Shown piece after piece: positions 32,195-44,060 of a stretch of DNA of 64,000 nt. The DNA comes from Cystobasidiopsis lactophilus (taxonomy: Eukaryota; Basidiomycota; Agaricostilbomycetes; Agaricostilbales; Chionosphaeraceae). The translations under genes and the position numbers were made by a program. The DNA is taken from NCBI GenBank assembly GCA_001599975.1, contig BCIO01000001.1, positions 5,081,631-5,145,630 of the forward strand, given 5' to 3'. Within the stretch, counting starts at the first letter, position 1. The number at the start of each line of letters is the position of its first letter. The notes beneath the pieces were generated by a model. It was not told the origin of the DNA, searched no databases, and worked only from the letters and a program-made list of their open reading frames with translations.

Positions 32195-33030
32195 GCACAG
32201 CAACAGAGAGCAGCACAGAAGTCACGGTGACAGTATAAGGTAAGAGGAGGAGGAGAGAAACAACAAGGATCAGCCCCGAAAAAAAGAGGCTTTCCGGGAA
32301 ACAGCATACCTAAGGGCAGGTCACTGTGGCTAGCAGGTTTGGCGGCCGGGGCACGCCTGGGAGAGCGCCGCATGTTTACAAACACGTCACTTTCGCAAGG
32401 CAAGGCCCGATTCCAGGGTGGCAGGCGGACGTTGGACGCAGCGGCGCAAAAAGCCGTTTGGCGCTGGGAATGCGCTCGCGGGTGGTCACGCACAACGCGG
32501 CGCGCTCGGTGTCTTGCTGGCAAGGGCACCCTGGTCACTGGTGCACTGTGACAAGACTAAGGGCTAGCAGTGGGCTAGCTGGCTGGTCGTATGGAGCCAG
32601 AAAAGCAAAGGGCCCTTCTCGGCGCTGGGCGGGCGGGCTGCGACCCGGCCGCCTCGTTTGTTTTGATCTTGGACGAGCGCGTAAACAAACGTCAATCTCA
32701 ACAACACACTTTAACAAAAAAGCTTGTGTGAAGCACCGGCTTTAAAAGCGTATAAGGGGCGCGGGACACAAGTCTACAGTATTCCAAGGAAGGAGAGACG
32801 CGAAAATCTAAATCCAACAGTGTCGCCTGGGTCGCGACAGACGTCTAAGCACACGATCCATAAGGGTTTTGAGACGTTTCGTTTTGAGCAGAGGATTGGG
32901 CTCCATAGGTAAGGTGGGAAAGTGGCGGAAATATGATACAGTCGCGAAAGTTTTTGTGTGAGAGAGCGGTGGCAAGAGGAATATGCGACAGTGATTTTGG
33001 TGATAAGAGGCATAAAGGAAAGAGTAATGT
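32195..33030. other. Long intergenic/5' leader of zinc-finger gene
   Basis: About 830 bases between two tandem minus-strand zinc-finger genes with no convincing coding frame. It is likely the promoter and a long leader of the gene at 30376-32194. Confidence 0.4.
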
Positions 33031-35098
33031 TCACTCTTGAGAGGCGCCAGAGTCAGAGGACGTCGCCGCGTGCTGAGCCGCCTGGGCGTTGAAGTATTCT
33101 TGAGGCGATTGGTACTGTGCATCAAAACGCAAACTGAGCAAAGGTCATTGCTGATGGTAAGGAAACGGCGCACATAGTAGTCGAAGCCTTCGGGAGCCGG
33201 CTCGATGCAGTGGTTGTCCAGCCCATCGACCAGCGCGGCCTCGGCCTCAGCCCGGTAGTGCTTTTGCAGGCCCTCGATGCGCCGGAAGCCCTTGCCACAG
33301 GTGGCGCAGGTGTGCTTGTTGGGCTGTGGATGTGAAGCGACGTCTCAGGCAGGCAGCAGAGAAAAGAGGGAGAAGGACCCACGTTGAGATGCAGCTCGTT
33401 GTGCCGGCGCAAGTCGTGGGCGCGCGCAAAGGCCTTAGGGCAGGATGCACATTTGAACGGACGCTCGCCTGTGCACATCGGTAGGGGTTTGCTTAAGTCA
33501 TTGACAGCGGCTAGAGGGAGAGCCATGCGCACCTTTGTGAGCTCGGATGTGGCCCTGTCCGTGGATCGTCAAAACACAGTCCGAATCCGAATTGAGAAGG
33601 AGGTCCTACATTCAGGTTGTACTTGCGCGTGAAGGACTCGTTGCAGTAAGGGCAAAAGTACTTGGCTTCAACCCCCGGCTTGCGGCGGGCGATAGCGGCC
33701 ATTTTAGTCGCCGAAGCTGTGCAAGGTAAAGAGAGTGGAGATCAGACACGAGGATCACAAGATCTGACAGGGTTACAAGATCGGCCACGCACTGGTTTGA
33801 GATTGCCAGTAGAGCGGCTCGTCCAAGGAGGACATGGTGGCCCGCCGAGTGCGGCCGTGCAAGGCCTGCTCGTCCGGGAGCGACTTGCGACGCTCGTCGT
33901 GGTAGTGCTGCTGTCGGCGGAATACCAAGTTCAGCCTAAGAATGGCAGATGGGAGGGTGAGGTTTCAAGCACTGACCGCAGAAGAGGCGGCGGAGCCCTG
34001 CGACAGGTGGAGGTTTTGCTCCGAGCGCCAGCCCACCGACGAGCCGAGCGAGGTGTTGAGGGAGGAGCGCGGGTCGTAAAAATGCATGCCTTGGAAGCCG
34101 GACCGCATCTCGTCGTACGGGCCACCAGATTCGGGCAGGGAGACAAAAGACGAGGCGGGAGAGGCTTGGGGATGGTAAGAGGCCGGGCGGCCATCTTGAG
34201 GGCCGTGGTGTGGGTGCGGGTGGTGGTGTAAAGGAGGCGGACCATAGTTGTTGCCAGTGCCGGGGCCATAGGAGTAGTGCAGGAGCGAGTTAGTGGACGA
34301 AGTGCGGGAAGGCGGGTTCGAGCCAGCTGGCACGGCGGCTGACGAAGGAACGTAGTGGACGGGCGGCAGGACTCCCGGGCCATAAGACTGCAAAGCTTTC
34401 TGTACGAGTGGTGTGCCACGTCACTTTGAGTTCAAGAGATCTCAGGAACGGAAGAGGGGTGCCCGAAGGCTGAAACGCACGGGCGTCGGGTCCAAATCGT
34501 CGAGCAATGTGCGCTCAGCAGCGGGCCGGCTTTGTGTGACCATGCCCAAAGTGGTGGGCGGCTGGGCGCTGTCGAAGCGGTCTCCCGAGGGAGCGCGGGA
34601 AGAGGGCGAGGTCAACGGGGTGGGCCAGGTCCAGCGGTCGTCAGAGGCGGCCGAGGAGGAGCCATCGTCGGAGAACTCGCTCGAGGCGGACGCTGGGGAG
34701 GCCATGTTGTCGCGGTACTCTGGAAATGGGAACGGGGCCTCTTGGCGCAGGGCATAGTTGACGAAGCTGCCGGGCGCGTTGTTGTCCGTGCCCGCACCCG
34801 ACGCGGGATCGACCTTGGTGTCGAGCGGGCTGATCGACGTCCTCAGCGGCTCGCCCCTGGCCCTGGCAGCCGCCACTGCGGGATCCTGGTGGTGGAAGAC
34901 GTAACCAGGCTTGGGCTCGAAGCCGGGCGAGGGCAAAGGGGGCGGGAGCATCTGGTGGGTGGCCGCGCTTCGTCCAAACCAAGGCTGGCTGGCTCCAGTG
35001 GTGGCCATCTGAGATGCGAGCTGTGAGGAGCTTGAAGGGCCGCGAGATGAAGCTATGTCCTGAGGGGCGGGCTGGGCGATCTGCGGGCCAGGTTGCAT
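33031..35098 (-). CDS. Crz1-like C2H2 transcription factor
   Basis: Eight exons (35098-34481, 34399-33977, 33910-33793, 33716-33610, 33554-33533, 33468-33383, 33323-33174, 33114-33031) give 535 residues. About 400 residues of Ser/Pro/His-rich disordered sequence precede three adjacent fingers: [20 protein letters not shown], then [20 protein letters not shown], then [19 protein letters not shown]. The FTRxYNLxxHIRxH and AFARxHDLRRHxxLH pattern is that of calcineurin-responsive Crz1-type factors, so I infer calcium/stress signalling in the nucleus. I did not identify a PxIxIT docking site. A 22-nt exon (33533-33554) encodes the end of finger 1; all introns are GT-AG. Confidence 0.8.
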
Positions 35099-35971
35099 TG
35101 CTGCGTTAGCTTTGGGATTTCGCCGGGCAACAAGCACGAAAGTCTGCTGCCTGATATGGACGCACGGGAGCAAGACGGGTAGAAAGCCTGGTCTTGAAGA
35201 GGTCGAGGGTTGACTCACGACGTACGAGGGCAAAGAGCGGTTCGGCCACTGCAAATTTTGAGCGCGAACGCACTCAGCACAGCCCGTCTTTGTTCGGTTC
35301 TTTGTACGTCGACACCGGACGTCCAACTCTCCTCATCCTTAACGGGCACCGCAGAGAACGAGGGCGATGTCGACTGGCCCAACTGGGCAACTGCTTTGCG
35401 GACAGCCAGTGGCGCGCAGGACACTGGAAAAGTATAATGGCTTTTCCCAATCTGCTTCTGAGGGTGCCCTGTCCCTCGGCAGGCGTGCAAGGGCCTCTTT
35501 TTTAGGCTGAGAGCCGGCTTTGAAGGAGGCAACCTCGTTTCGCCACTGAATTGAAATCTGTTGAAAGGATGCCGGAGCGACGGTCATGACGAAATGGCCC
35601 GCCTGGCTTATCGTTGTCGTCGTCGTTGCGAGAAAGTCAGGAGTAGTTGGAGTAGTGTGGCTTTGGATTCAGAGCGTAGAAGAAACCGAGCGAATCATTT
35701 CCACTGCCCAAGAGCGCGGACTCTGGACCCTCGGCGAATGCAGTTGGGGGTGCGCTGGCAACGTCGGGGGACAGCCTTGCCGCCTTTGCTGCGTTCATCT
35801 TGATGAAATGTAACAGAGCAAATCGCCACCAAAGCGACGTAGAGCAGGAGAGAGCGTGAATCGATTTTGGCGGCTATCGATCGACCCCCCTCAACAGACC
35901 TGACCCCCCAAAGTGGCGACGGAGCTGATGGAAGTTGGAGCGAGGCAAGGACGTGTCTCAAGCCTGAACCC
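35099..35971. other. Intergenic, divergent promoter of Crz1-like gene and ATG7
   Basis: About 870 bases between divergent genes. No coding feature is supported. If the Crz1-like gene has non-coding upstream exons they would lie here. Confidence 0.4.
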
Positions 35972-38666
35972 ATGGCGAACCCTGCGATTCTGCCTTTTAG
36001 CCCCTTCTCGTCCTCCCTGGACCCAAACTTCTGGGGCACCTTGACCGAACTCAAGCTCAATGTCCTCCAACTGAGCGACGCCGCCATTCCCGCCAAAGGC
36101 TCTTACACCACCGGCAAGACCGTCACCGACAAGGAGACCGGTAACCAGCTCAGCCTCGGCTGCGTCGCGTCCTTCGCCGGCGACGGTCTCACCAATCCTG
36201 CAGAGCCTCTCGCGTCCACAAGGTCAGTGCCCCCTTTTCGCCTCTGAGACCTCGGAACCTCACTTGGCGTGCTACTTCTGAGGGCAGTGAAGCGACAGTG
36301 GCGCTGAAAGGCAGCCTCCGCAACTTTAACACCATTGAAGACTTTCGCAACTTTGACAAGCAGGCCTTCTTCAGTCAATTCGTTAAGGAGGTCGGTTTGC
36401 TCCTCCATCTCTGCGTCTCTCTTCTGATTAGACTGCGCATTTTCCCAAACGACAGCTCTGGGACACGATCCAGACCAAATCAGACCTGGCTGCCGAGGAG
36501 CTCAACCCCTTCTTCGTGCTGACTTTTGCCGACCTCAAGAAGTACAAGTACTACTACTGGTTCTGCTTCCCTGCTTTGCTCTCCACCCCGCCATGGACCG
36601 CCACTGCTCCTTTCCAGGCTCTCTCGGAGTCATTCGAACCGGCCGTCGTGGGTGCCAGCTGTTTTCTTTTGGTTCTGCCCTTCTAATGACATTCGCTAGC
36701 AGATCACTTCGATTGGCGATTCTTACGTCAAGTTCCAGCAAGCCAATCCGTCCCAAGCGGCGTGCGCGTGGCTCCAGCTCGACTCTGACCACAACCCTTC
36801 TCTTTCCGCCATCACCTCCCAACCTCCTTCTCAAGAAGTGAGCATTCTCTCACTCAACTGTGATATCATACTGAAGCTATGAGTAGCCAACTTTGATCTT
36901 CACCGACCCGTCGTCCCTCCCAGAAGCAGCAGGCTGGCCGCTGCGCAACATGCTTGTCCTCATTTCAGCCCGCTTCAACCTGATTAAGCTGCGCGTGATT
37001 TGCTGGCGGGGTCCTACTTCAAGTCGCATCGTGTCCATCGCCGGCCCTTCAGCGTTGGCGCAGACGCCACAAGCGGTCGGATGGGAGAAGAACCGAGCCG
37101 GCAAGCTGGCACCCAGTTTGGCCGACTTGTCGCCCATGCTGGACCCCAAGAGGTCAGTACAGGCTTTTACAAGCTCCAGAACCTGACCCAATGCGTTTTT
37201 TGCCAAAAGACTGGCGGACCAAGCGGTCGACTTGAACTTGAAGCTTATGCGCTGGCGAATCATGCCCGATCTCGACCTCGATAAAGTCAAGGACACCAAG
37301 TGCCTCTTGCTTGGCGCGGGGACGTTGGGCTGCTACGTGGCTCGCACCTTAATGGTGAGCATTTGAAAGCCGGTCGGCGGCCTTCAAACAAAGCTGATGG
37401 TTCCTTGCAGGCTTGGGGCGTTCGAAAGATCACTTTGGTCGACTCGGCCACCGTCTCTTACTCCAATCCGGTCCGACAACCACTGTTCGACTTCGAAGAT
37501 TGCCTCAACGGCGGCAAGCCCAAGGCCGAAGCTGCCGCCACTGCACTCAAGCGAATCTATCCGAACGTGGTGCGTCAAGTGGCCTCGTCTTTGATAGGCT
37601 CTCTTGTTCAAAGTGTTCCGTAGGACGCCCAAGGCATTTCACTGTCGATCCCCATGCCCGGCCACCCGATCCCGCCGAGCGCGACGGACGCCACTCGCAG
37701 CGCCTTGACCAAGCTGGAGCAATTGGTGGACGAGCATGATGTGATCTACCTACTGATGGACTCAAGAGAGTCAAGGTGGCTTCCGACGGTTTTGGGCCAA
37801 GCCAAGGGCAAGGTGCGCTCGTTATTCCCTATTCCGATCCAGCTTCTTCATCACTCAATACGACTCTGGAATAGCTGGTGATGAATGCTGCACTGGGATT
37901 TGACACCTATGTGGTCATGCGGCATGGGCTACCTCCGGCCACCAAGCAAGCGAGAACTCCCGACTCGCTAGACATCAAGCAGCTCGGCTGCTACTACTGC
38001 TCTGACATCACTGCCGCTCGAGATGTACGTTCTGAGCTGGCCTGGTCAGCTTTGATGCTAAACGAACGTGTGATTGTTGCAGTCGCTCTCGGACCGCACG
38101 CTGGACCAGATGTGCACTGTGACTCGGCCTGGCTTGGCCGCCATTGCCTCGGCTACGGCTGTGGAGCTGATGGTCTCCGTGATCCAACATCCTCAAGGGT
38201 GAGCTCTCACTTGTTCGTCGCTTGTCCATATGCGATGTTGATTTGACATGAGCTCAGTCCGCACGCTGCGTCTGACACGCCTATCGAGTCGCATCAAAGC
38301 CATTCGCCTTCACCACCTGCACAGTCTTCGCCATTGGGCTTGGTGCCCCATCAGATACGAGGCTTCCTCTCGCAATACCGCAACATGCTCTTGACGGGGC
38401 AAGCCTACGAGAAGTGCACGGGCTGCAGTCCTTTGGTAGGCTCACCTTCTTGCCGTAGAAATCGTTGCTTATGCCCGCCTTGGTGGCAGATTCTGGACGC
38501 GTACAAGAAGGAAGGCTTCGAGTTTGTGCAGCAGGCCTGCGCAGACGCGGCATACTTGGAGCGCGTCACGGGCTTGGACAAGCTGGCGTCCGAGATGGAG
38601 CAGGCCATGGAGTCGGTGGATTGGGCAGAGGAGGGGTCAGCGGGGTCGGGCGAGGATGACTTCTAG
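35972..38666 (+). CDS. ATG7: Autophagy E1-like activating enzyme Atg7
   Basis: Many short GT-AG introns interrupt this gene. The start [20 protein letters not shown] and [17 protein letters not shown] match the Atg7 N-terminal domain, continuing with [18 protein letters not shown] and [19 protein letters not shown]. The adenylation domain follows: [37 protein letters not shown] (nucleotide-binding GxGxxG), [20 protein letters not shown] and [10 protein letters not shown]. The catalytic cysteine is in [12 protein letters not shown] near 38115-38150. The C-terminal homodimerisation region ends in the acidic [15 protein letters not shown]. It activates Atg12 and Atg8 for conjugation during autophagy in the cytosol. 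Exon limits were checked by continuity of conserved motifs, not individually listed. Confidence 0.93.
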
Positions 38667-39429
38667 CTTCTGGGATGGACTGCTTGCAATCTCTAGAGCA
38701 ATGCGGACGACCGTGGCCTATCCTTTTCAAGAGAGGCCTGCAAGATTTGGGCTCGATGGCATTCTGACCTATGACGCTGTGGCTGACAGCTGGAGACAGC
38801 GGCCCTCGTCGGCTTGGAGCCGTGCAACCATCATGATGCCTCGCTCTTTGCATGCTCGATGCTCTTGAATCTGATATCTGATATGCTGAGGATCTATTGC
38901 ACTCCGTGGCCTTGGTCGCATTGGAACCTAATGCTCGGCTTGGTTGACTTTGCCCGACTCATGCTTGCTCTTTGCCAGACCCCGACGCTTGACTTCATGA
39001 CCTCTTCCCAGATGCCCTTGCTTGAGCAAGTTACGCTGTTATTGAGCTCAGTCTATTGCCGGAATCGTTGAGACGCGGTCAGAAGGCGTGTTCAGGGAGC
39101 AGCTGGTATTACCAGTCTAACGCAAACGCACAGCCCGCGCCCTCTCGTCGACCAGACTCCCTCTTGCCCTCCGACCACTCCAGTCATCAATCGTACTAGC
39201 GTGAGTTGTAGCTCCTCGTTTTCCCTATGACGCCTCCTTATGCCCCATGTCCGCCCCCAAGGAAAAGGCCAACCTTCGCTGCCCACGCCACCGCTTGACT
39301 CTAGCTCGACTTCTTCTTTGGATACAGTAAGACTCAATCTGCCCCTCTCAACTCTATATCGCTGAAGATGAGGGCCAGACCCTCGACGCCCTTTTCTTCG
39401 ACTCGCCAGTCTGCTTTCCTTTTGCAAGA
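38667..39429. other. Intergenic
   Basis: No supported coding unit. It separates ATG7 from the next plus-strand gene and should hold that gene's promoter; CTCTATATCG near 39354 is a weak TATA-like element. Confidence 0.4.
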
Positions 39430-40035
39430 ATGGCGCTCCCTGAAGCCACCTTTGCCGAAATGACCGACGAAGAAGTCGAAGAATACAGAGCAAAGCGCAT
39501 GATCCGTCGCTTTACTACAATTCTGCCAACATGGGTGGCCCTCATGCAGCCTTTGGCGACTACCCTTGGGAGCCTTCGGGACCTTCTGGATAAGTTCGGC
39601 AGCCAGAACTTTAAAGACTTGATGCCTTCCATCGCCGCGCTGTTGGCAGCGCTTGCGTCCTACGAAAACTTCAGGTTTCACGACGCTGTGACAGACTATT
39701 TGAAGCTCAGAGGCGAGGCTGGAGCAAACTTGCACGAGAGACTAGTCAATATCAGTCACTTGATTCGACTCATTGGACCCGCTCTCGCAGCTTCAGGCAA
39801 ATCCTATGAGCAGCAGTGTGCTGTGGTGTGCGTCAGACTGACAGAGCGCCGCGCCCTCTTCGTCTGCCTTCCGAAGGCCGAAGTGGACAACATGCACCAA
39901 CCTGGACCAGATCGTCGCCTGTGCAAGGACGTTTTCAACCATTACCTGCAAGAGCTGAATGGGAAGATTGTTGCCTTGAAGGCTCAAGGCCATCTCCCTC
40001 CAACTTTCCACTGCAAAGTGGAACCACTGCCTTGA
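39430..40035 (+). CDS. Unknown 201-residue protein (family A, copy 1)
   Basis: A single uninterrupted exon starting MALPEATFAEMTDEEVEEY and ending in VALKAQGHLPPTFHCKVEPL, then P and stop. It is mostly helical with a hydrophobic first half (TTILPTWVALMQPLATTLGS; SIAALLAALASYENFRF). A related gene lies on the minus strand at 55649-56243: both share the M-EATFAEMT start and the C-terminal block LFxCLPKxExD....FNHYLxxxxxxxxxLxxQGHLPxxFxCxVEPLP. The function is unknown. A membrane or lipid-binding helical bundle is possible but not shown. The family was not recognised. Confidence 0.7.
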   Translation: MALPEATFAEMTDEEVEEYRAKRMIRRFTTILPTWVALMQPLATTLGSLRDLLDKFGSQNFKDLMPSIAALLAALASYENFRFHDAVTDYLKLRGEAGANLHERLVNISHLIRLIGPALAASGKSYEQQCAVVCVRLTERRALFVCLPKAEVDNMHQPGPDRRLCKDVFNHYLQELNGKIVALKAQGHLPPTFHCKVEPLP

Positions 40036-40332
40036 ACACGCCAAATGTAACGCACTTCTTCTTCAATACAAAGGCCAAGCTGACCACTAACGCCTTACAG
40101 CGAGCAAGGGTAGGCCCGATGTTGCGCCCTGCTCCTTTCCTTTCACCTTTTGCAATGCTTTTCTTCTCGGCGACGGCGGCCTGGTGCTTTGCTTGAACCC
40201 TTTTCTATTGTATCATCGTGTTTTCCTTTCTATTGATGTACCTCTTCTCTTTCTGTTCTGCCCCGTCCGATTCTTGAGTTGCCGCTCCTCAAACCTTGGC
40301 ACCGAGCAAGCAAGTTGTAGACCAGTCCGCGC
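40036..40332. other. Intergenic between convergent genes
   Basis: No gene seen. It holds the convergent 3' ends of the family A gene and YTM1. Confidence 0.35.
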
Positions 40333-41852
40333 TCAGACGGTCGTCTTATGCAATTGCAACGCCATATCCTCGCCTCCTGAGGCCACCAAGCTGCCGTCCC
40401 AGTCACAGCAAAGCGCCTTCTCTGGCCCTCGCAACCTCGCTTGACCTTCCGCCTCCCCTTCCCTCGGACTTGACTGCCTTAGAATGGTGAACAAGCTGGT
40501 CTTGGGCGATCGGGCGTCCCAGATCTTGAGCGTGCCGTCGTATGAGGCCGAGAGCACGAGGAGGGGTGAGGTCGGGTGAGGCGAGACGGAAGAGACGGCG
40601 GAAGAGTGACCGGTCATGATGAGTGAAATGGCCTGTGCATCTGTTTGGGAGCCCGGCACCAGTCAAAGAGTGGTCGAGAAGGGGAAAGGAGAGAATCGAG
40701 AAACGAACCTTGCCGCAGATCCCAGAAGCAAACGGTCCGGTCTGTCGAGCCAGTGACGAGGAGGTTAGGTGACGCCATCTGGTTCAGATCCATGATCGCT
40801 TTGTCCGATGCCTGTGAAGTTACCACCCCTTTCAGAGGGATCGCCACTCGAAAAAAAGGCAGGCCAACTCACCCTAGACGACAGCTCGACGCCATACTCC
40901 AAGCTCCATTCCCGGACCGTGTGATCCCCTTGACCGGCCGAGAAGGCCTTTTCCTTGTCCGACCGGTCAAAGATGGCTTTTGCCACCTTGCCCTGGTGCC
41001 CTTCCAACACATGCGCCGGCTTGTAAGAGGCCATCCCGCCCTCTTGCTTCTTCCGCTTTTTCGTAGCTGGCTCGTTTGCGCGGTCTTGTAGTAGAGAAGA
41101 GTCGAGGACGTGAGATGGGTCCAGAGACCAGTAAGCGACCAGGCCGTCCCAGCCGGCCGAGAGCAGCTTGTCCTTCTGGCCCGAGGAAGAGCGGACGGAA
41201 GACACAGGGGAAGAGTGGCCTTTCAAGGAGTAGAAAGACTTGGAGGTGGAGGAGATCTTGATGGTCGAGTCCATCGAGGCTGTGGCGATCAAGGGGTCGG
41301 TCCGGTTGGTCATCGAAAGCCAGCAAGCGGAGAGGGCGGCCTGCTTGTGCGGGGCGAACGAAGTGGATTCAGAGGTGCTGGGGTCGAACAGGGAGAAGGA
41401 GCCGTTGTAGGACGAAGTCAAGTATGAAGTGGCCGAAATGTCAACGTCCGAGATCCAGTCCTCCTGCGGGATGGAGGACAAGAACGAGGGCGGCAGGACA
41501 GACTCGATGTACTCCAAGTCCAGCGTGTCTTCCTAGAGCCGCTTGCCAAGCTCAGAAAAGTTTTCCACAGCGCGCGCGGGCGACAGGGTCCGCTCACCTC
41601 TGTCAGGCCGTGGCTGGACAAGACGTCCTCCAAGCTCGTCCTCAGCAGCTCTTTGCCTTCGAACAGCACAAAGTCGAAGGGCACCGGGTGCTCGCCGAGG
41701 TCGAGGACCTTGTTGAGCAGCTCGGAGAGCTGGAAGCGCTTCCAAGTGGCCGGCACAAAATATTTCGTCGGCGGCAGCGAGGGCAGCTTGAGCGACTTGG
41801 TGCTCAGCTGGATGGCCACCATCCGCTGCTCTCCATTAGAGTGAGGGTCCAT
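40333..41852 (-). CDS. YTM1: Ribosome biogenesis WD40 protein Ytm1 (WDR12)
   Basis: The gene begins MDPHSNGEQRMVAIQLST and has at least three introns (for example after GLTE near 41595, and in the C-terminal third between 40640 and 40880). The N-terminal NLE/ubiquitin-like domain is clear: LPPTKYFVPATWKRFQLSEL, PVPFDFVLFEGKELLRTSL, LDLEYIESVLPPSF. WD repeats follow: IATASMDSTIKISS, LLSAGWDGLVAYWSLD, AFSAGQGDHTVREWSLE, LLVTGSTDRTVCFWDLRQ, VLSASYDGTLKIWDARS and LVASGGEDMALQLHKTTV at the end. Ytm1 acts with Erb1 and Nop7 in 60S subunit assembly in the nucleolus, where its UBL is bound by the AAA ATPase Rea1. A lysine-rich KKRKKQEGG insertion may be a nuclear localisation signal. Confidence 0.9.
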
Positions 41853-42273
41853 GGTTGCTGCTGGTTTGGGAGCAAGCGTCGGTCGTCAGTCTGCATCTCA
41901 GAATCTCTGCAAAGTTTTTTTTTCGAGGCGAGCGAGAGCGTGAAATGCGCTTGGTGGCGCATGATCTGGCTGAAGCTGGCTTCGCTTAAATGGAACTGGA
42001 AAGAGCTGCTATATGATTGCATTGAAGAGTAGAATTACAAAGACTCGAAGTGGGTGGCGTGGTTAAGAGTCAACTTGGCACGATTGCCAGACGAAAGCGA
42101 GAGGGAAGGCGAAGAGTAGAGACTGCATGTTATGGTTTGTTGAGAGGGATAGAAGCAATGGGGAGAGCCATATCTGTACAGAAGGCCATACTTGGACAGA
42201 GAAGAGTAGGGAACGAGCGCCTTTGAAGAGCTCGGGTTGCCGCGACGATCGCCACGCTGCACCAACACACGAC
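41853..42273. other. Intergenic
   Basis: No coding feature supported. It holds the YTM1 promoter and the 3' flank of the minus-strand gene ending at 42274. Confidence 0.4.
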
Positions 42274-43055
42274 CTAACCTTGGCCAGCATAAAGTGTCTC
42301 CATCAACTCGGGGCAAGGTGGGTCGCAGCCATAGCCTGTCCAGTTGACGGCGTCAGCTTCGGTGCTGTTGGCCGCGCAGGCCTCCTCTTCCGCCGCGATG
42401 TCGGGCTCCACCCCAGTCGTTGCCCAGTCATACAGCTTCCTCAAAGCCGAACGGTGGGATCGACAGGCCTGCAGTCGGCGCGTGCCGACATACTCCTGTT
42501 GGCCGCAATAAGGGCATTGATTCCAGGTCTGCTGCCAAAGGCACGTGATGCTGCTGTTCTGCGCAGTGGAACTTTGTAGGCGATAGAGACTGAACTGTGG
42601 CGAAGGCTGGACCGATGAGGCAACCTGCAGAGAAAGGCGGTGCAGGCGGTCGACGACGCCCTGATGCAAAACGTCGAAGGTTCAACAGAAGATCACTTGG
42701 CAGGCTGTCGAGCTGGATAATATCGGGATTTCACTGGCTGGCGAGAAGACGGAGTTCCTAGAAGGGAGTCTGTCAATCCAAGTCAGTCGACGTTTGGACC
42801 ATTCGCGCTCTGCGCACCCGAGAAGGCAAGAGACGAGACAAGAGGCTACTCTAGGTGAGAAGAGAGCTTTGTGTTAGTGCCAGCAATAAGATCGGCCTCG
42901 AGCTCTTGGTGGTCCACAAGGAAGGACGATTGGAGAAGGTCCAAGGGTCGGGAGGGCGGTGAAGCTTCCATATCGTCTGCGTTGAAAGAAGGGGCATCGT
43001 AAAAGAGATTGAAACTGAAGGCTCGGTACGAATAAACCACAGGGCACTGAGGCAT
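42274..43055 (-). CDS. CPYCGQQ-family protein, copy 1 (exon structure partly unresolved)
   Basis: The C-terminal exon (from about 42669 down to a stop at 42274) reads FSLYRLQSSTAQNSSITCLW, QQTWNQCPYCGQQEYVGTRR, ALRKLYDWATTGVEPDI, AEEEACAANSTEADAV and WTGYGCDPPCPELMETLY. A likely first exon starts at the ATG at 43055 (MPQCPVVYSYRAFSFNLFYD, then RPLDLLQSSFLVDHQELEAD). Between them lies a frame with DSLPSDLLLNLRRFA that could be an F-box start, but I could not close one splice chain. The CPYC and CDPPC pairs suggest metal binding. A tandem paralogue lies at 43430-43702. The family was not recognised. Confidence 0.45.
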
Positions 43056-43429
43056 TATGGCCTCATTCGATATTCGTCGTTATTTCTGACTAGAGAATAA
43101 GGCTCTCTGGAGCAGTACGCGCACTTGGGCACCGATTTCATCTGAGCTTTAAGCCATAACAGAATCCAAAACTCCAGTACCAAGACGCATCCGTAGCAAA
43201 GAGGATCGCTTGCTCCAAAAGGAAGGCTGATCCGACCCACAAACGCAAAATGCTGAGGCAAACGCGGCATGGGCTCCATCTTGTGGGGTCAAAGAAACGG
43301 GAAGAAAGGGACCGGTAAGAAGGAAGAGCAAGACAAAGCAAAGAGCCGAGGAAGGCTGGCATATGTTGTAGACAAAGCGAAAGATGGAGGTCATAGTCGA
43401 AGGCAGCGCATACTACAGAGCGGCCTGGA
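43056..43429. other. Spacer between tandem CPYCGQQ-family genes
   Basis: No convincing gene. It separates two same-strand paralogues and likely holds the promoter of copy 1. Confidence 0.35.
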
Positions 43430-43702
43430 TCAGGTGCGGTTAGCTGCTAATGCCTCTAGCAAATGAGCACATGGAGGGTCGCATCCATAGCCTGTCCACT
43501 CGACAGCGCTGGCCTCTGTGCTGTTGGCCGCGCATGCCGCCTCTTCTGCAGTGATGTCGGACTCGACTCCGGTAGTGGCCCACTCATAGAGCTTTTGCAA
43601 GGCGGCGAGATGAGTTCGACAAGGGCGCATCCGGCGCAGCTCAACGAAATCCTGCTGGCCGCAGTAAGGGCACGCGTTCCAGACTTGCTGCCAGATGCAC
43701 AT
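43430..43702 (-). CDS. CPYCGQQ-family protein, copy 2 (C-terminal exon)
   Basis: A 90-residue frame from the ATG at 43702: MCIWQQVWNACPYCGQQDFV, ELRRMRPCRTHLAALQKLYE, WATTGVESDITAEEAACAAN, STEASAVEWTGYGCDPPCAH, ending LLEALAANRT. It aligns without gaps to copy 1 over its whole length, including four cysteines of the CPYC and CDPPC pairs and the WATTGVE and ACAANSTEA blocks. In copy 1 the homology extends upstream of this Met, so this is probably the last exon of a longer gene rather than a complete one. The frame at 43768-44031 could belong to it. Confidence 0.5.
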   Translation of the reverse strand: MCIWQQVWNACPYCGQQDFVELRRMRPCRTHLAALQKLYEWATTGVESDITAEEAACAANSTEASAVEWTGYGCDPPCAHLLEALAANRT

Positions 43703-43767
43703 AATGGAGATGCTTGAAACGAGAACCTCTCGTTCAAGAAATGGGTGGGACTCTGGTCGAAGGAGTG

Positions 43768-44060
43768 CTAGGACCAGGACGCCAGGTCTGGGGAATCTGC
43801 CATGGCAGTGCGAAGAGCTTCCTCGGTGAGCAGCACCGCCTGTACCTCTTTCGAACGCCAATACACATTCTTGTGGTCGTAGTTCGCCTCGAGTGAATTA
43901 TCATGGAGAGGTGTAGGCTTGAGGTACGGCGGAACCGAGACCGAAAGAACATGGTGCAGCCTACGGCCAGCGAGCGTGCCATGGAAGCGAGCGGGTGGCA
44001 GTGTCCCGAGGCCTTCCTCGGTTGCGATCAAAAGTGTCTCTTCAAGCCTCTCCAGAAAGC
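43768..44060 (-). CDS. Unassigned coding-like frame upstream of CPYCGQQ copy 2
   Basis: An open minus-strand frame with plausible protein character: RNCFLERLEETLLIATEEGL, GTLPPARFHGTLAGRRLHHV, LSVSVPPYLKPTPLHDNSLE and NYDHKNVYWRSKEVQAVLLT before a stop at 43768. The leader resembles the post-F-box region of fungal F-box proteins only loosely. It may be an upstream exon of the copy 2 gene or a separate gene. No start codon could be fixed. Confidence 0.3.
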
